The translations under genes and the position numbers were made by a program. The notes below the pieces were generated by a model that was not told where the DNA came from, did no database searches, and saw nothing but the letters and a program-made list of their open reading frames with translations. 64,000 bases of DNA. Origin: Petaurus breviceps papuanus (Eukaryota; Chordata; Mammalia; Diprotodontia; Petauridae). This document shows positions 45,392 through 57,970 of the stretch, piece after piece (positions within the stretch are counted from its first letter, which is position 1; each line of letters opens with the position of its first letter). The DNA is taken from assembly GCA_028583685.1 (NCBI GenBank), contig JAMXIF010000058.1, positions 13,784,485 to 13,848,484 on the forward strand. Reading direction: 5' to 3'.

Positions 45392-45750
45392 ACCCAATCA
45401 ATCAATAAACAAGCATTTATTAAGCACTTACCACATTCTGGGTACTGTGCTAAGTTATTAGGGAAACAGATAACAGTGAAACAATCCCTGCCTCTGAGGA
45501 TCTTAAATTGTAACTGGGAAGGTAAAATGTATGTGTATCTGATGGGTGTGTATATACATACACACACATACATATACACACATATACAGAATATATAAAT
45601 TAATAGAACTATTTGAGAGGGAGCATACTAGGGATAGGGAGAGAAGTGGGGCTTAGGAAAGACACAGAATGTGGCACTTAAGCTGAGTTTTGAAGGAAAT
45701 AAAGGATTCAGATAGAAGAGAGGAAGGAGAACCCTTCTGGTATGAGAGGC
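45392..45750 (-). repeat. L2 LINE 3' region with (CATA)n expansion
   Basis: It starts caatcaatcaataaacaagc atttattaagcacttac and continues with ggcacttaagctgagttttg aagg. A cataca/tatata repeat (45541-45599) has grown inside the element. Confidence 0.85.
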
Positions 45751-46545
45751 AACAAGGGCATAGGCTCATGCTGGAAATTTCCATATACCACGATGCTTTG
45801 GGAGCCTCCCCTGGCCAATCCCACCAATGGATTATATGGGGGGGAGGAGGGGAAAGGGCGGGGAAATCAACCAGACATTCTTGAGTGACAGCCTTACCCC
45901 TCCTATAAAATCCCTGACCCTCACCAGTTTTTGCTGTTACCTTTGCAGGAAGGCAAAGTGGTATAGAGGGTTCCACATTGAACTGGGAGAAATGTATGTG
46001 TTGGGTATGGCCTAGATACACCCAAACTGGAGGGAAGCCTGTCATAGTACTATAGTTGACTCTACCTTTTTGTCCTGCTGTGGCCTGAAGATCATAGCAC
46101 CTGAGCCCAGTGAGCTCCCCTTCTGATGACTGAGATATTGACATATCCTCCCTCATCTCTGGTTGTTTCCATGTTCTGGTCTTTGGGTCTTCAAGTCAGG
46201 CCTTACTTAGGCTTTCCCTCGTGTGAGTTAAAAGGGCCCTGTAATAAAGGCCCATTGCTTTTAGCATCACTAGCCTGGCTGGCTCTTTTATGAAAGCCTC
46301 TAAGTCCCAAAGCAGTTGCAGTAGATTGGGATATGGATGTACGAGCAGGCACAGAAGTGACTGTTTACTGCCCTCTCAGGAGGGTAAAAATGATCCAGAA
46401 AGGGTTAGGCAGAAGAATTTCCTGAATCTTAATAGCCACATAAGCTAGGGCGGTGAAACATTCTTTGCAGCTTTCTGATACTGCCTTGCCTCCTGGAGAA
46501 ACTTTCTTCCCTCCCTTTCCACAAAAACCAAGGATACAAGGTACA
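45751..46545. other. Non-coding stretch with a long minus-strand open frame
   Basis: A 167-codon minus-strand frame (45653-46156) is the longest that is not explained by the RAB5C copy. Its end lies in the L2 and the remainder shows no domain, so I do not call a gene. An aataaa motif is at 46243. Confidence 0.4.
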
Positions 46546-46549
46546 AAGA

Positions 46550-46670
46550 ACCCTGGATCCGCACTCAAGAGATTTAGGTTTAAAACCTGGTTTTGGCCTT
46601 TAGCTATGTGATTCTAGACTGATGACTTAGTTTTCTGAGTCTCACTGTTTTCCATCTATAAAATGAATGA
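46550..46670 (+). repeat. Degraded SINE
   Basis: It shows gatttaggtttaaaacctgg, then ttccatctataaaatgaatg. An AT-rich imperfect palindrome follows at about 46688-46745. Confidence 0.7.
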
Positions 46671-46824
46671 ATACTATTTATATGATATTAAAGTTTTAAA
46701 TTTAATATTTTAATATATAATATTTTAAACTTTAAATTTTTAAAATGTGAAGTATTAAAGTTAGCATTAGTATTAATTAGCATAGTATTAAATTTATATA
46801 ACATAAATACTTCGATTTTTGTAG

Positions 46825-47125
46825 TACTTTGAAGATCACAAAGTGCTTCATATAGATTATCCTTACAGATATCTATATCTCTCTCTATTTTATGTCATCT
46901 ATATATCTTATACATAAATGTCCTTATAGATATAGAGGTAGATATCCTTATGTCCTGTGAGGTAGGTGCTAACATTATCCCCATCTTATCCATGAGGAAA
47001 CTAAGGCCGAGTGAGACTGTGACCTCCCTGAGGGATATACAGCTAAGTAAATGATTGAGACAGGATTTGAACCCAGACGCTCCCATTTCTAAGCTGAATA
47101 ATTGATCTACTGTACCCCAGCTGCC
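46825..47125 (-). repeat. MAR1/MIR-type SINE with internal AT-rich insertion
   Basis: The reverse strand has tttgaagatcacaaagtgct, cctgtgaggtaggtgctaac, atgaggaaactaaggccgag and caggatttgaacccagacgc. About 80 bases of tatc/tata-rich DNA (46866-46945) separate the first two. Confidence 0.85.
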
Positions 47126-47802
47126 TCACACTATTTACCTCATAGGCTATTGCTGGGGAAAAGTGCTTTGTAAAACTTCAGACTGTTTGCTGTTCTCCCC
47201 TCCTCTTGAGGTCCTGCACCATTTTCCAAGTCTCTGAAGTCTTGCGGTAACATTCTGTGGCCATGCCTCTGGGCACCTTTCTGTAACCCTACCCCCTTCT
47301 TCTCCTCAGTTCCAATGCCCTTCCAAAAGGGATCACGTTACCCAGCTTTGGGGAGCTCTGCTGTTCTGTGATATGCTCTGGCTCTCTGTTTATACCTGCA
47401 GCCATTCAACCTCTAGCCTCCTCCCTCTCACTTCTAGCAGGAAAAGAGGGGGGAAAAAAGGAGAATTAAAAAATGGAGGGGGCTGGTTGAATGCACACAA
47501 GAGATTTTCAATTTATCCTTAAAGACATCTGTGAAAGTCTGTAAAATAAATGTGCTATCATCACATATTATTTCAGAGCTTTCATTACATCATAATTATT
47601 TTTTATCATATATATTTTTATCATTATATCATCATAATTTTTTTTATTCCTTCTATTAGGTTGCAACCTCTTCAAAGGCAAGAATCAAGATCTGTTCATT
47701 TCTGTGTTCTTCTCCCTTCCGACTCCCCACCCCCACCCCCACCAGTGCCTAGCACTGGTATCTTGCACATCATGCTCAAATACCACAAGGATCTATGTTT
47801 TT
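47126..47802. other. Non-coding stretch with an L2 3' end
   Basis: An L2 tail (+) is likely at about 47645-47790 (ctattaggttgcaacctctt caaaggcaagaat ... agtgcctagcac). The rest is unassigned. Confidence 0.45.
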
Positions 47803-48063
47803 GGCGGCTAGGGGGTGCAGTAGATTAAGCCCTGGACCTGGAGTCAGATAGACCTGAGTTCAAATCCAGCCTTGGATATCCTACAAGCTATGTGACCCTG
47901 GGCAAGTCACTTAACCTCTGCCTACCTCAGTCTTCTCAACTGTAAAATAGGAACATAATAGCACCTACCTCCCAAGGTTGTTGTGAGGATCAAGTGAGAT
48001 AATATTTGTAAAGGGCTTAGCACAGTGCCTGGCACATAGTAGACATTTAATAAATGCTTATTC
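47803..48063 (+). repeat. MAR1 SINE
   Basis: It shows ggcggctagggggtgcagta, gagttcaaatccagccttgg, gttgttgtgaggatcaagtg and gcttagcacagtgcctggca; near full length. Confidence 0.93.
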
Positions 48064-48119
48064 CCTTCCCCTTCCCTCTCCTTGTCACCTATGGGAATTC
48101 CCATAGATTGTAAACTATC

Positions 48120-48262
48120 TATGACTTGGTAGTTGTCCTGCAGAGTTGCAAAAGGCAAAAGAAGTGAATGACTTGCCTAGAGTCCAGGCATAGTAAACAT
48201 CAGAGGCGATATTTGAACTCTGGTTTTCTCGATTCCAATGCCAGCACTGTATTCAGTGTTGA
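48120..48262 (-). repeat. Degraded SINE
   Basis: The reverse strand has gaatgacttgcctagagtcc, then gcgatatttgaactctggtt. Confidence 0.65.
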
Positions 48263-48594
48263 TTCGGATTCGGTATTGTATTCAGTAAAAGCACATTGCC
48301 CTTACTAGTATTTGAAAGGTTCTCAATATATCTGAGTTGAATTGAATATCAGTGCCTGGAGAAATGGCATCTCATCATCATCATGGTCACTCCCACCATC
48401 TTTAGGAAGCAGCCTGAAGGCAGTTCTAGGTGTGCATATGATGCCGTGCATCACATTTCAGAGTCCAGAAAGACCTGATCCAATTTTTAAGAAGCCTGCT
48501 ACCCACTGCTGTTATGTCTCAAAAAGTTTCCTGAAGCCGAGGAAGAATGATCAACCCAGAGCCGCCTAAGTGTGGTTTGGTTTTGGTTTTGGTT

Positions 48595-49075
48595 TTCCCT
48601 AAAGCACAGACCCCTTCTTCAATAAACTCCAGCGGCTCCTTCTTACTTCTAAGATCAAATCTAAAGTCCTATGTTTGGCCTTTAAAGACCTTCACAACCT
48701 GGTTCCTTTCTACCCTTCCAGAGTTCTTACACTTTACTCCCCTCTACACCCTCTATGATTCAACTCTACTGGCCCAGATGCTGTTCTTAACGTAGGATGA
48801 CACCACTTTCCTCACCCTGGCCTCCTTCCTTGCCTTCAAAACTTAGTTCAAATCCCACTTTCTGCAAGATGGCTTCCCAGTCTCCCCATCCCTTCCCTTG
48901 GAGATTACCTCCCATTTATATTTCATATGTCTTGTACGTACAGTTATGTTCATGTTATCTCCCCTGTTAGACTGTGAGTTCCTTGAGGGCAGGGACCATG
49001 TTTTTCCCTTTCTAGCCCTTAACATAGTGGGTGGCACATAGTAAATGTTTAATAAATGCTTGTTAACTTAGTGAG
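48595..49075 (+). repeat. L2 LINE 3' end
   Basis: It contains caataaactccagcggctcc, tcttacttctaagatcaaat, ccttgagggcagggaccatg and cacatagtaaatgtttaata, a well-preserved 480-base L2 3' end. A (GGTTTT)n tract (48575-48598) precedes it. Confidence 0.92.
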
Positions 49076-50339
49076 GAAAAAGGATACCAGCAGTCAAACC
49101 ACAAACTCTGATCAAGACAAATGCCTCTGAACCATCCTCACACATCTCAAAGAACTAAGAGGAAAAAATATCCTAGCCAATAACCATATTGTGGTTGTTG
49201 TATACCTTCCAGATCCTCTCTTCTCTCTGCATGTACTTACATTCTCACACACCAAAATGCATGGCTCTCTGACTCTCCTACCATGCATACTCTAGCAGCC
49301 AGGCCTGATTCTGGTTCACTTCCTTTTGCTACCAGTACCAGAAACCTTCCTATTTCCTGGTGTCCCTAACTGCCCCCCTATAGAATTGCGATCTCTTTCA
49401 TACCCAGCTGTATCTCCCAGTGCTGAGACCTGCTCAAGGAGTCTGGGCACTCTAGTGACAGATTTGTTGCTTCTCTTCCCTTCCCAGGTCTGCAGTGAAC
49501 TCCTATCTTCTGACACAGAGACCTTTGAGCCTTGTTGTCCTTCTCACTGATGCAGGTCTCTGGTGCCAGCGGTGCTGGAAGTAGCCTGCACAGGATGGGT
49601 CAGAACTGGAAGCTAGGCTAGTTCAGCATGTCCTGGAAAATAAATAGTGCAGCCCAGAGGCAAGGGAGTATAGCCAAGGGATTCATGTAGAAATGCAAGG
49701 TACCTGGGTACAGTGAATCAAGGCAGTGAAACTCAGGTTACAGCTTTAAGGATTCATGGTCTGGGTAGATGTGTTAGGGCCAATACCGGAGGATTCTATT
49801 TGACTTAATTCAACAAACACGTAGTAAATATCTACATGCAAGACTCTGAAGGGAATAGGCAAAGGGCAGAGTCCAGAGAAGCAGGTCTTCAGAGACCCAG
49901 ATGTAACAGAAGAGCACAGGCAAAGGTATGCTGTGAGTGTACAGTAAAGACTGACATCCTACGTGAAGGGAAGAATGGGGAATACAGACCAGACCAGCGG
50001 CCTGGGATCAGCATCTTGGGTCTGCTATTGATGGGCTCCCTAGCACAACAGCGCAGCTGATCTGTGACTTGATCTTTGGATAGGGCTTGTTTGCCCTCTG
50101 CCCTAGTTTTAAGCATATCTAGATCAATTTGGCACCAAACTATGGAAATCATGAGAGTCCTGGGTGATCTCTTTTCCATGTATTTCTTTTTTGTTGTTGT
50201 GGGTAAATAAAGGTTAACAGAAGGAGTTAGGACTTTTTGATTGCTACCAACTGATGATTTGCCAAACACCAGAGGTCTCTATAGTTCATGTCTTCTGAGG
50301 CAGAATCTAATATTATTATTGTTGTTGTTGTCTTTATTA
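49076..50339. other. Non-coding stretch with a 126-codon open frame
   Basis: A minus-strand frame (49889-50269) of 126 codons has a Lys/Arg-rich product without recognised domain. A short L2-like tail is at about 49808-49855. att and gtt repeats are at 50311-50332. Confidence 0.4.
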
Positions 50340-50572
50340 ATCATGATAGCTGGCATGCATGTAACCCTTTCAGGTTGTGGGATGTTTTGTTTGTTCCCCA
50401 CAGCAACCCTGTGAGGCAAGTACAGGAACTATTGTCCCCATTTTACAGATGAGCAAAGTGAGGCTCAGAGAAGCCTTTCCCATGGTCACACAGCTAGTAA
50501 GTGTCCGAGGCAGGACCTGAATCGGTGTCTTCCTGATTCCTAACCTGGTTCTCCCTGCAGTATAGCATGCCC
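50340..50572 (-). repeat. MAR1/MIR-type SINE
   Basis: The reverse strand has ccattttacagatgagcaaa, gtcacacagctagtaagtgt and ggcaggacctgaatcggtgt. Confidence 0.88.
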
Positions 50573-51254
50573 TGAGAGAACTCATATACCTCTTGAGTCT
50601 CACTGATTCAAGCTGGACCGAAAGTAAGGTAAATATCACCATGTCACATCAGGTTCTGGCAACCTAATTATTTCCTGTGTTGTTTCCTGATGTGTGTCTG
50701 GTTCTGATCCCTTGCCAGAGTCCCCAAACCTCTAACACAAGCATACCCAAGAAAAAGCAAAAAGGTTCAGAAGGTAGAGGTGCTGTCAAAGAGAAACCTT
50801 TTGCTGACTGTGATAGTCATTCTTTTTGTGTTCTCTGTTAAGGCAACTCATAGCATAGCTATGATAGCAAATCACTTGATTTCCCAGGGGACACACACAC
50901 ACCACACACACACAAGGTGAAATACAAAAACACACAGGACAAGTCACCCAGTAATAACAGACCCCTGAAGCCACACTGTTCTGCCATTAAAAAGGCTCAC
51001 ATGATTCACTGCTTCTGTCCCTCCTTCCAAGATGAGCTCTGCAGCAGCAGTAAAATAGGCCAGCAGAACAAGCAGCCTTCCAAAATTCCTGCTTCTGCCT
51101 TCTTTAATCTGCTGTCTGTGGGCAGACTTAGAGGGGAAGATGGGCTAATGAAAGCTTGGGGGCTACTGCCTTGGGCTGCTGCCTCGCTGACCCTAAAGCT
51201 CAGTTGCCCTGGCTTCCTAAAGTATAGGGACATTCCCTAGCTCTTAACTTCAGG
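50573..51254. other. Non-coding stretch
   Basis: An (AC)n tract lies at 50891-50914. A 107-codon plus-strand frame (50917-51240) lacks a recognised domain. Confidence 0.4.
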
Positions 51255-51410
51255 CTTTAACTTCAACAAATATGTATTATGGGTTTGCTGTGTGCAAAGT
51301 ACAATGCCAGCTGCTACAGGAAATACAAAGACATTAAGATTAAAAGACAAAGATTAAAAAAGACAAAGAGCCTGCCATGTAGCGCTCACAGACTAGCAGA
51401 GGAATATTGC
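51255..51410 (-). repeat. L2 3' end, minus strand
   Basis: It contains acttcaacaaatatgtatta, aagtacaatgccagctgcta and gagcctgccatgtagcgctc. Confidence 0.65.
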
Positions 51411-51447
51411 CTAGTGAACACTATGAACACCCCACGGTTTGTGAGCT

Positions 51448-51650
51448 TGGTGCTGAGGAGTGTATAGAGCACTGGGCCTGGAATCAGGAATCTTGACCTC
51501 AGACACTCACGAACTGTGTGACCCTGGGAAAGTCACTTTACTTGAATTTCCTCACTGTAAAAGGAGGATCATAATAGCACCTACCTCAAAAGGTTGTTCT
51601 GAGGGTCAAGTGAGATAACATTAGTGTCTGACTCTATATAGATGCTTATT
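51448..51650 (+). repeat. MAR1 SINE
   Basis: It shows gtatagagcactgggcctgg, cgaactgtgtgaccctggga and gttgttctgagggtcaagtg. Confidence 0.85.
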
Positions 51651-52269
51651 CCCTTCTCCTCCCCTTGTGAACTCTAGTCATAACTTTCTGCTTAACCCCT
51701 TGAATTTTTGGCCTCTCTGTTTGGGACTTAGTAGCCTTGGACTTTGCCTGTGCCTTCGGTCCAACCCCACTGATCTGTTGATTGCCTTCTTTCTGGCTTG
51801 CCAAGCTTGTTTACTCACTTAATGGCCCTTCTGATCAGACCTGCCCTGCAAGCTTGTTCCTTTCAGCACAAGCCCAGCTCCACTTGTCCTTGCCTACTCC
51901 TCTTCCCACCTGAGGACCAGATCAGACACAGTGATTGGTATCAGTAGCATCTTTATATAGCAAAGAACTACAGGGTTTTTTGTTTTAAGGAAAACATGGT
52001 TTGGAATCACAGTCATGACTCTGGAGACATTTAATGAAAAATGGCATTCACAAGAAGTTATAACAAAGAAATGCGTCATCTGGAAATACAGAAATATATC
52101 ACCATCCTAAACAACGGTTTTCTATCAGGATGCCACTCCTTTCCAGCAACTAACGAATCATCAACTGAGTCACTCACGGTTTTCCTGAAAGATTGGCTGA
52201 ACTGGGGACTGGCAGAGGCAGAGCTGTTACCAGGACCATAGATACTGGGCTGGAAAGAACCTCAAAGAT
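51651..52269. other. Non-coding stretch
   Basis: No gene or familiar repeat recognised. Confidence 0.45.
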
Positions 52270-52289
52270 TATTGATTCTACCCTCCCAT

Positions 52290-52845
52290 GTTACAGATGA
52301 TGAGAGAGTACATCACTGAGTCACAGAATCTCAGGGGGCTTCAGAAACCAGTTAGTCCAATCTGTACCTGAACAAAAACTCCTTCTACAATATACCAGAC
52401 AAGTGCTCATTCAGTCTCTGTCTGAAGATGCCCAATGAGTGGAAAGTCACTACCGCTGGAAGCAGACGTGTCTCTTTGAAATAGCTCCAACAGCTAGGAA
52501 GGTTTTTCCTCCATCAAGACTAAATTTATCTCTACAGCTTCCACCCATTGCTCCTAGTTGTGCCCTCTGGGGCTAAAGAAAAAAACAAGTATAATCCCTT
52601 TTCTATATGACAGCCCTTCAGATACTTGAAGACAGCTATTAGGTGCCCCCTGAGTCTTCTCTAGGCCAAACATCCCTACTTCTTTCAGCAGGTGCTCATT
52701 TGGCATGCTCTTATGGCCCTTTACCATCCTGGTTGACCTTCTCTGGATGCTCTCCAGCTGGTCAATGTCCTCCCTAAAACGTGGCACCCAGGACTGAACA
52801 CATACTCTGGGTATGATCTCACCAGAGTTGGGTACATTGGGTCAA
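52290..52845 (-). repeat. L3/CR1 LINE 3' region
   Basis: It begins tcacagaatctcagggggct, the reversed 3' end, and continues with gctaggaaggtttttcctcc, agccttcag-type gcccttcagatacttgaaga, gatgctctccagctggtcaa and ggcacccaggactgaacaca. It is ancient. Confidence 0.88.
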
Positions 52846-53239
52846 TCACCCCTCTAGATCTAGATACCATGTCTTTTTTTTTTTAAGGCAGCAGTATTAT
52901 CAAAATTAAACTGGAATTTCTGGTCATTGGCACTGTTTTTGTTTATTTCAATCTTAACAAAAAATGCCAGGTAATCTGAGACTGGCCTTATATTTGATCA
53001 GTCATGATATGACATATAAGTAAATAAAAATAATGAAAATTGTAAGCATCCCATGTAATTTAAAGGCAGAATTCCACTAATTTTTTTTTTATCATATTTG
53101 CTTATCCTCTGAAAGATAGGATTGAAATGATGTCATGGGGATATGGTTCCATAAAATCAAAAGTCACCTCCAGAGGGACACATTTAAGATGGTACTTCTA
53201 GGGTAAGAAAGGCACAAGAATAGGATGAGAAGAATGGGT
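52846..53239. other. Non-coding stretch
   Basis: AT-rich, nothing recognised. Confidence 0.45.
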
Positions 53240-53560
53240 AAAACACAGTGAATTTTAGAGTTGGAAAGGACCATAAAATATAATGTGATGTAGGAAAAGC
53301 TCTTTCTAGGTCTCTGGATTTAGAGTCAAAGGAACCAGGTTAGCTTCTTAGTTCTGTTACTTATTGCCAACCTTGAGTAAATCACTTAATCATCTCTGGA
53401 TTTCAGTTTCCTCTTCTGTCACTCTAGATAGTTTCTGAGGCCAACATTAAATCTGATTCTACCATCTCTCTAGGCCTTGGTTTCCATATGTGTAAAATGA
53501 GGGCATTGCTCTAGATGACTTCCAAGGTACTTTCTAGCTCAAAATTTATGATTCCAGTAA
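53240..53560 (+). repeat. Cluster of Ther1/MON1-like SINE pieces
   Basis: A short reversed 3' end (attttagagttggaaaggac, 53250-53275) is followed by a plus-strand copy (53280-53450) and an extra 3' half (53460-53555) ending ggtactttctagctcaaaat. Confidence 0.75.
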
Positions 53561-54395
53561 CCTATTGACCAAGATAAAAGATAACAGCACCAAGTTGTGT
53601 TTAGTGGAGAAACCCACCCACTGAGATGAATTTGCAAAAAGGAAAAATGATAAGGGTCAAAGAGCATGTGTCTTCCCAATCCACTACATGATGCTTGCTC
53701 AGAAATCCAAGGCTGAGAAATGAAGAAGGACTGGGTAAGGGATGAGGGCTGTGGTCTGTGGCCAAAATAATGGAAGACCATCAGTTAAAAAGTTCTGTGA
53801 GTGTGCTTCCTGCTTCAGGAGGCCTGGGTGTGTCAGATGGCTCCTTGGGTGATGTCACAGTGCAGAACAGTTGTAGATTTTCCAAAGCTCTAAGGAATCT
53901 GAGATACAAGTGAGGGGAATGATACTTGAAAACAAAAGGCAATGGAAACAGTGACGGGTCAGGAGGCTCAGGCAGTCCTTGTTATTGCTTCATGAAGTTA
54001 CTGCCCTTTTTCTCCTTGGCAGGCTTTGGGGTCCAGTGAGGGACGTGCAGGCATCTTAGTGAAGCGATAACTGGAAGAGTGTGTCCCTTTGTCACTGGGA
54101 CATTGGGTTTCTGAGTTTACAGTTTTTGCTGGAACCTCCCCCTCCCTCTCCCAGGCTTTCAGCAGGTCCATTCCTATCCTGTGGCACCTTTCCCTAAAGG
54201 GCTGCTCTTTCTACCCCTCCTTCCTTCTCTACTTCTCGCCCCCCCCCCCCCAAGTCCCCACCCCAGACTTAGGAAAAGGTTGTTTTTGTCCCTGAGGCCT
54301 CTCTGGGTCAAGGCTAGGGGTGAGAGCTGACTTTAGGATCAGCCTATGAGAGGAAAGAGGACTTATCCTAACTAGAAGACTACCCTATAAAAATG
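53561..54395. other. Non-coding stretch
   Basis: A run of 12 C at 54240-54251; no gene recognised. Confidence 0.45.
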
Positions 54396-55408
54396 CTCCA
54401 AATAAGAAACCCAAATTAAAACAGTGTAAGACTGATAAATATGGTGAGCTATCATTGGAGGGATCCCAGGAAGATCAACATACCAATACATTGTTGGTGG
54501 AGCTGTGAATCTTGAAAGTAATCTGGAAATATAGGCCCAAAGTCACTATACCATCTTTACCCTTTAACCCAACATTGCTACTACTAGGCCTATATCTCAA
54601 AGATATCAAAGACAGAGGAACAGGACCTATATGTACAAACATATTGATGGCAGCACCCTTTATTGTAGCAAAGTAATGGGAAAAAATGCTCATCAATTGG
54701 GAAGTAGTGGAACAAATTATGGTATATGAATGCATGGATCATTTTTGTGCTGTAAGAAATGGTGAAAAGGATAAATTTGGAGAAACTAATACAGAAAGAA
54801 GAGCCAGGAGAACAGTTTATATGTTGATTACCACATTGTAAAGGAAGATAATTCCAAGATACTTGAGCACTCTGATCACCCACAATTCTGGAAGACTTGA
54901 TGATGAAGCATTCTTCCCAGCTCTTGGCAGAGAGAAAGGTGATGTACTATAGTTATAGAATGAGACTTATTTCCAGACACAGCCAACATGTTACATTTCT
55001 TTTCCTTGATTATACTTGTTGTAATGAAGAGCTTTTATCTGTGGGTAGAAGTTTGCAAGGGGGGTGGGAAGTGAGGAGAGTAATGATAATGATGAAAAAA
55101 TAAAAGAAGGAAGATAGTATCAATGAATATTAATTATTATTCATTAAATTAATTATTAAATAGATATAATTAGATTAACTTAAAATATGTAGTAGAGAGC
55201 TGAAGAAAGTTCATTGGGAGACACAGACCAGGATATAGGGTTGGTCCTACTATGTTAAATTTGATACATACTTTAAAAAAAACCAAGCTGTACATAGTAG
55301 ATTTATGGTTTCATAATGCAATCCTCTTTTTCTAGTTTTGTATATGGAAACATTTGTTATTGTTGTTAACTGTCAAGTTCATAACAAAAAATTAAAATGT
55401 TAGAAACA
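54396..55408 (+). repeat. L1 LINE 3' end (diverged subfamily)
   Basis: It contains cattgttggtggagctgtga, tactactaggcctatatctc, aggacctatatgtacaaaca and gaagagccaggagaacagtt, ending A-rich near 55400. Reverse-strand open frames here are shadows. Confidence 0.85.
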
Positions 55409-55817
55409 CACATATATATGTATATAAAATTTTTCTGCTTTTGAACAGTATAAACCCTGGGAGTGAGGCTGCTTGCTTGGTCTACTAAGTTTGGCCATGT
55501 TTTTTTCCTCAGTGAGATTTAAAGAAAGCAGCTTTTTACTGTGAATTACAACTTAGGGACAGTTTGTACAAAGGAAAATTCCTTTATGGGGACAGGTTTT
55601 TTATAAAAATTGTGTCTTCCCAGATTAAAAAAATTCAAATAATACTCTTATTGTCTTTTAGTCAATTTCAAGCAGTGGATTGGATGGTGGCAGTGTGAGA
55701 AAAGTTATCCAAAGAGATTTTTTTTTACATGAATTTTAGGGAAGAACTGGGTGTCAGGCTGAATCATTTGCTGAGTGATGGGGGAACAATTCTAACAACA
55801 TTTCTCATGAGTTCTTT

Positions 55818-55912
55818 TCCTTGTCCCCCATTAGAATGTAAGTTCCTTGTGAGTAAGAATTATTTAATTCTTTGTATTTGTATCCCCAGGGCTGTTGCAC
55901 ATTACTTAGCCA
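55818..55912 (+). repeat. L2 3' end
   Basis: It shows cattagaatgtaagttcctt gtgag and tgtatccccagggctgttgc; it abuts a SINE1. Confidence 0.75.
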
Positions 55913-55917
55913 GAGGT

Positions 55918-56162
55918 TTTGTTGTTGTTTATTTTCAGTCTTGTCCCTACTCTCCATGTCCCCATATGGGGTTTTGTTGGCAAAGATACTGGAGTGGTTT
56001 GCCATTTGCTTCTCCAGCTCATTTGATAGATGAGGAAACTGAGGCAAACAGGGTTAAGTGACTTGCTCAGGGTCATACAGCTAATAAGTATCTGAAGGCA
56101 GTTTTTAATTCAAGTTCTCCTGACTCCAGAGCTGGTGCTTTACTCATTGTGCTACCTAGCTG
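55918..56162 (-). repeat. SINE1 (long form)
   Basis: The reverse long tail (ggttttgttggcaaagatac, gaggaaactgaggcaaacag) is followed by the body and the head at gctacctagctg. Confidence 0.92.
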
Positions 56163-56312
56163 GACTCAAATCCCAACTCTGATGCTTAGTACTTTAGTAC
56201 CTGTATGATCATGGGCATATATTACTTAACTTCTCTGGGTCTCAGTTTCCTTTCCTATCTAAGAAATGAAGGGGGCTTGTCTAGAAGGTCTCTCAGCTCT
56301 ATGATCCTAAGA
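56163..56312 (+). repeat. Ther1/MON1-like SINE, 5' truncated
   Basis: It begins within the body (gactcaaatcccaactctga) directly after the SINE1 head and ends aaggtctctcagctctatga tcc. Confidence 0.85.
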
Positions 56313-56571
56313 AATGCTCACTGGTAATGATGATAGTAGATGAGGAGGGGGTGGAAATCTCTAGTTAGCAACACAGCAATAATGATGGGACACTAGAGAC
56401 TTATTGAATGTCTGAGAGTGAGTCTGGAATTATAAAATGGGCCAATGAATTTGATCTAGAATACAAAGATATTCCAATCTCAAATCAATATTAAAGAATT
56501 CTGAAAAGAAAAATGCTATTTTTGTGGGAGGCCAGTATACAAGAGAAAGGGGAAGTATGTCGTAACAAGAG

Positions 56572-56757
56572 ATCATAGGATTTACAGCCAAAAGGGATTA
56601 GATGATTTCTAAGGTTCAACTTCCTCATTTTACACACGAGGAAATTGGGTCCCAGAGAGAAGGAAGTGATATATCCAAAATAACAGAACTAGTAATAAAA
56701 AGAGGGGGATTTGAACCCAAGTCCTCTGATCACAGCTCTGGTCTTCTTTCTGCTACC
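56572..56757 (-). repeat. Ther1/MON1-like SINE
   Basis: The reverse strand has atcataggatttacagccaa, cattttacacacgaggaaat and ggatttgaacccaagtcctc. Confidence 0.88.
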
Positions 56758-56906
56758 CTGTACTATTTCTCAGGCTGAGAGGACTAGAGAAATATGGGAC
56801 CAAGTTCATCCTTCAAAAAATCTGAGCTAGAGAGCAGACCTGAGTGTGCTGGTAAATGTTTAACAACTGACTCTCTGAAAAAAGAGAAATGTACCCAGGA
56901 TAGATG

Positions 56907-57084
56907 TTTAAATTTAATTTGCATTATTAACATTTTCTGTATCACTTTGTTAAGTCTAGACAACCAAGAAAACAATAGATCAAGTTTTGCTTTATAGCAT
57001 TTGCTGGTTTCCCAGGTGTAAATGCTCACACTGGAAATTTAACGTTAGATAAGCTGGTTTGAGCTGACTCTGGTATGTCCCTGG
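56907..57084 (+). repeat. Unidentified dispersed repeat, copy B
   Basis: Same-orientation partner of 34969-35130: gttaagtctagacaaccaag, cccaggtgtaaatgctcaca and ggtttgagctgactctggta. It is about 70-75% identical by eye, with small indels. Confidence 0.8.
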
Positions 57085-57410
57085 ATACTTCCCAGTCTCT
57101 GCTAGATACCTTTGATTTATACATATCCTTCATTTCCTGAAACTCAATATTTGATATTTCTGCATACTACAATTTTCCTGAGAAATAAATCCTTTAAAAA
57201 TGTACATTGGTAGTGGGGTTGATAAGACCAAGCACCAGAGAATTTCAGATTTGGAAGGGTCCTTAGACTTGACTAAGAATCCCTCCCACAGCATTCCACA
57301 GCATGACAAATGGTCAGTCTCTACTTCAAGACTTCTAACAATGGACAACCCATTGCCTCTTAAGGCAACCCATTCCACTTTTGGATAGCTCTAATAGCTC
57401 TAATTTTTAG

Positions 57411-57645
57411 GGCAACTAGGTGGTGCATTAGATAGAGCACCAGGCCTGGCATCAGGAAGATCTGAGTTCAAATCCTGCCTCAGGGACTTACTAGCTGTAT
57501 GACCCTGGGCAAATCATTTAACCCTATTTGCATCAGTTTCCTCATCTGTAAAATGGACTGGAGAAGGAAAGCGCAAATCACTCCAGTATCTTTGCCAAGA
57601 AAACACCAAATAGGGTTATGAAGTCAGGCATGACTAAGCAACAAA
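57411..57645 (+). repeat. SINE1 (long form) inserted in an L3/CR1
   Basis: It runs from ggcaactaggtggtgcatta to gactaagcaacaaaa. The imperfect duplication aatttttag (57402) / aattattag (57646) flanks it. Confidence 0.93.
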
Positions 57646-57970
57646 AATTATTAGGAAGTTTCTCCTTATATCAAGCCCAAGCCAGTCTTTCTATAACTTC
57701 TATCCACTCCTTTTAGCTCTGTCCACTGGTGCCAAGCAAGACAAGTTTTATCCCTCTTCCCTGTTGTAGTACTTTGCATTTTAAAGACAGCTACCATGTT
57801 CCTCTCTTCTCTTCTCTAGGCTAAACATTTCCTCATTTCTTCAACTGTTCTTTCTATGGCCTGAACACTATGTACTTTACCATTCTGGTTGGCTTCCTCT
57901 GGGTGCTCTCCAGCTTCTTTTCTGAATGTGGTCTGACCAAGGAGAGTACATTGGGACTATCACCTTCCTG

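Noticed and set aside
45653-46156. 167-codon minus-strand open frame
   Set aside because: Part of it lies in a reversed L2 and the rest has no domain, start context or splice signals.
46196-46330. Possible LTR-like 3' end with aataaa (46243)
   Set aside because: No terminal TG...CA pair, primer-binding site or second copy was found, so an LTR cannot be supported.
46688-46745. AT-rich imperfect palindrome
   Set aside because: Low-complexity A/T sequence; the match between arms is weak and no function is suggested.
54475-54883. Minus-strand open frames over 86 and 97 codons
   Set aside because: They are antisense shadows of an L1 3' end.
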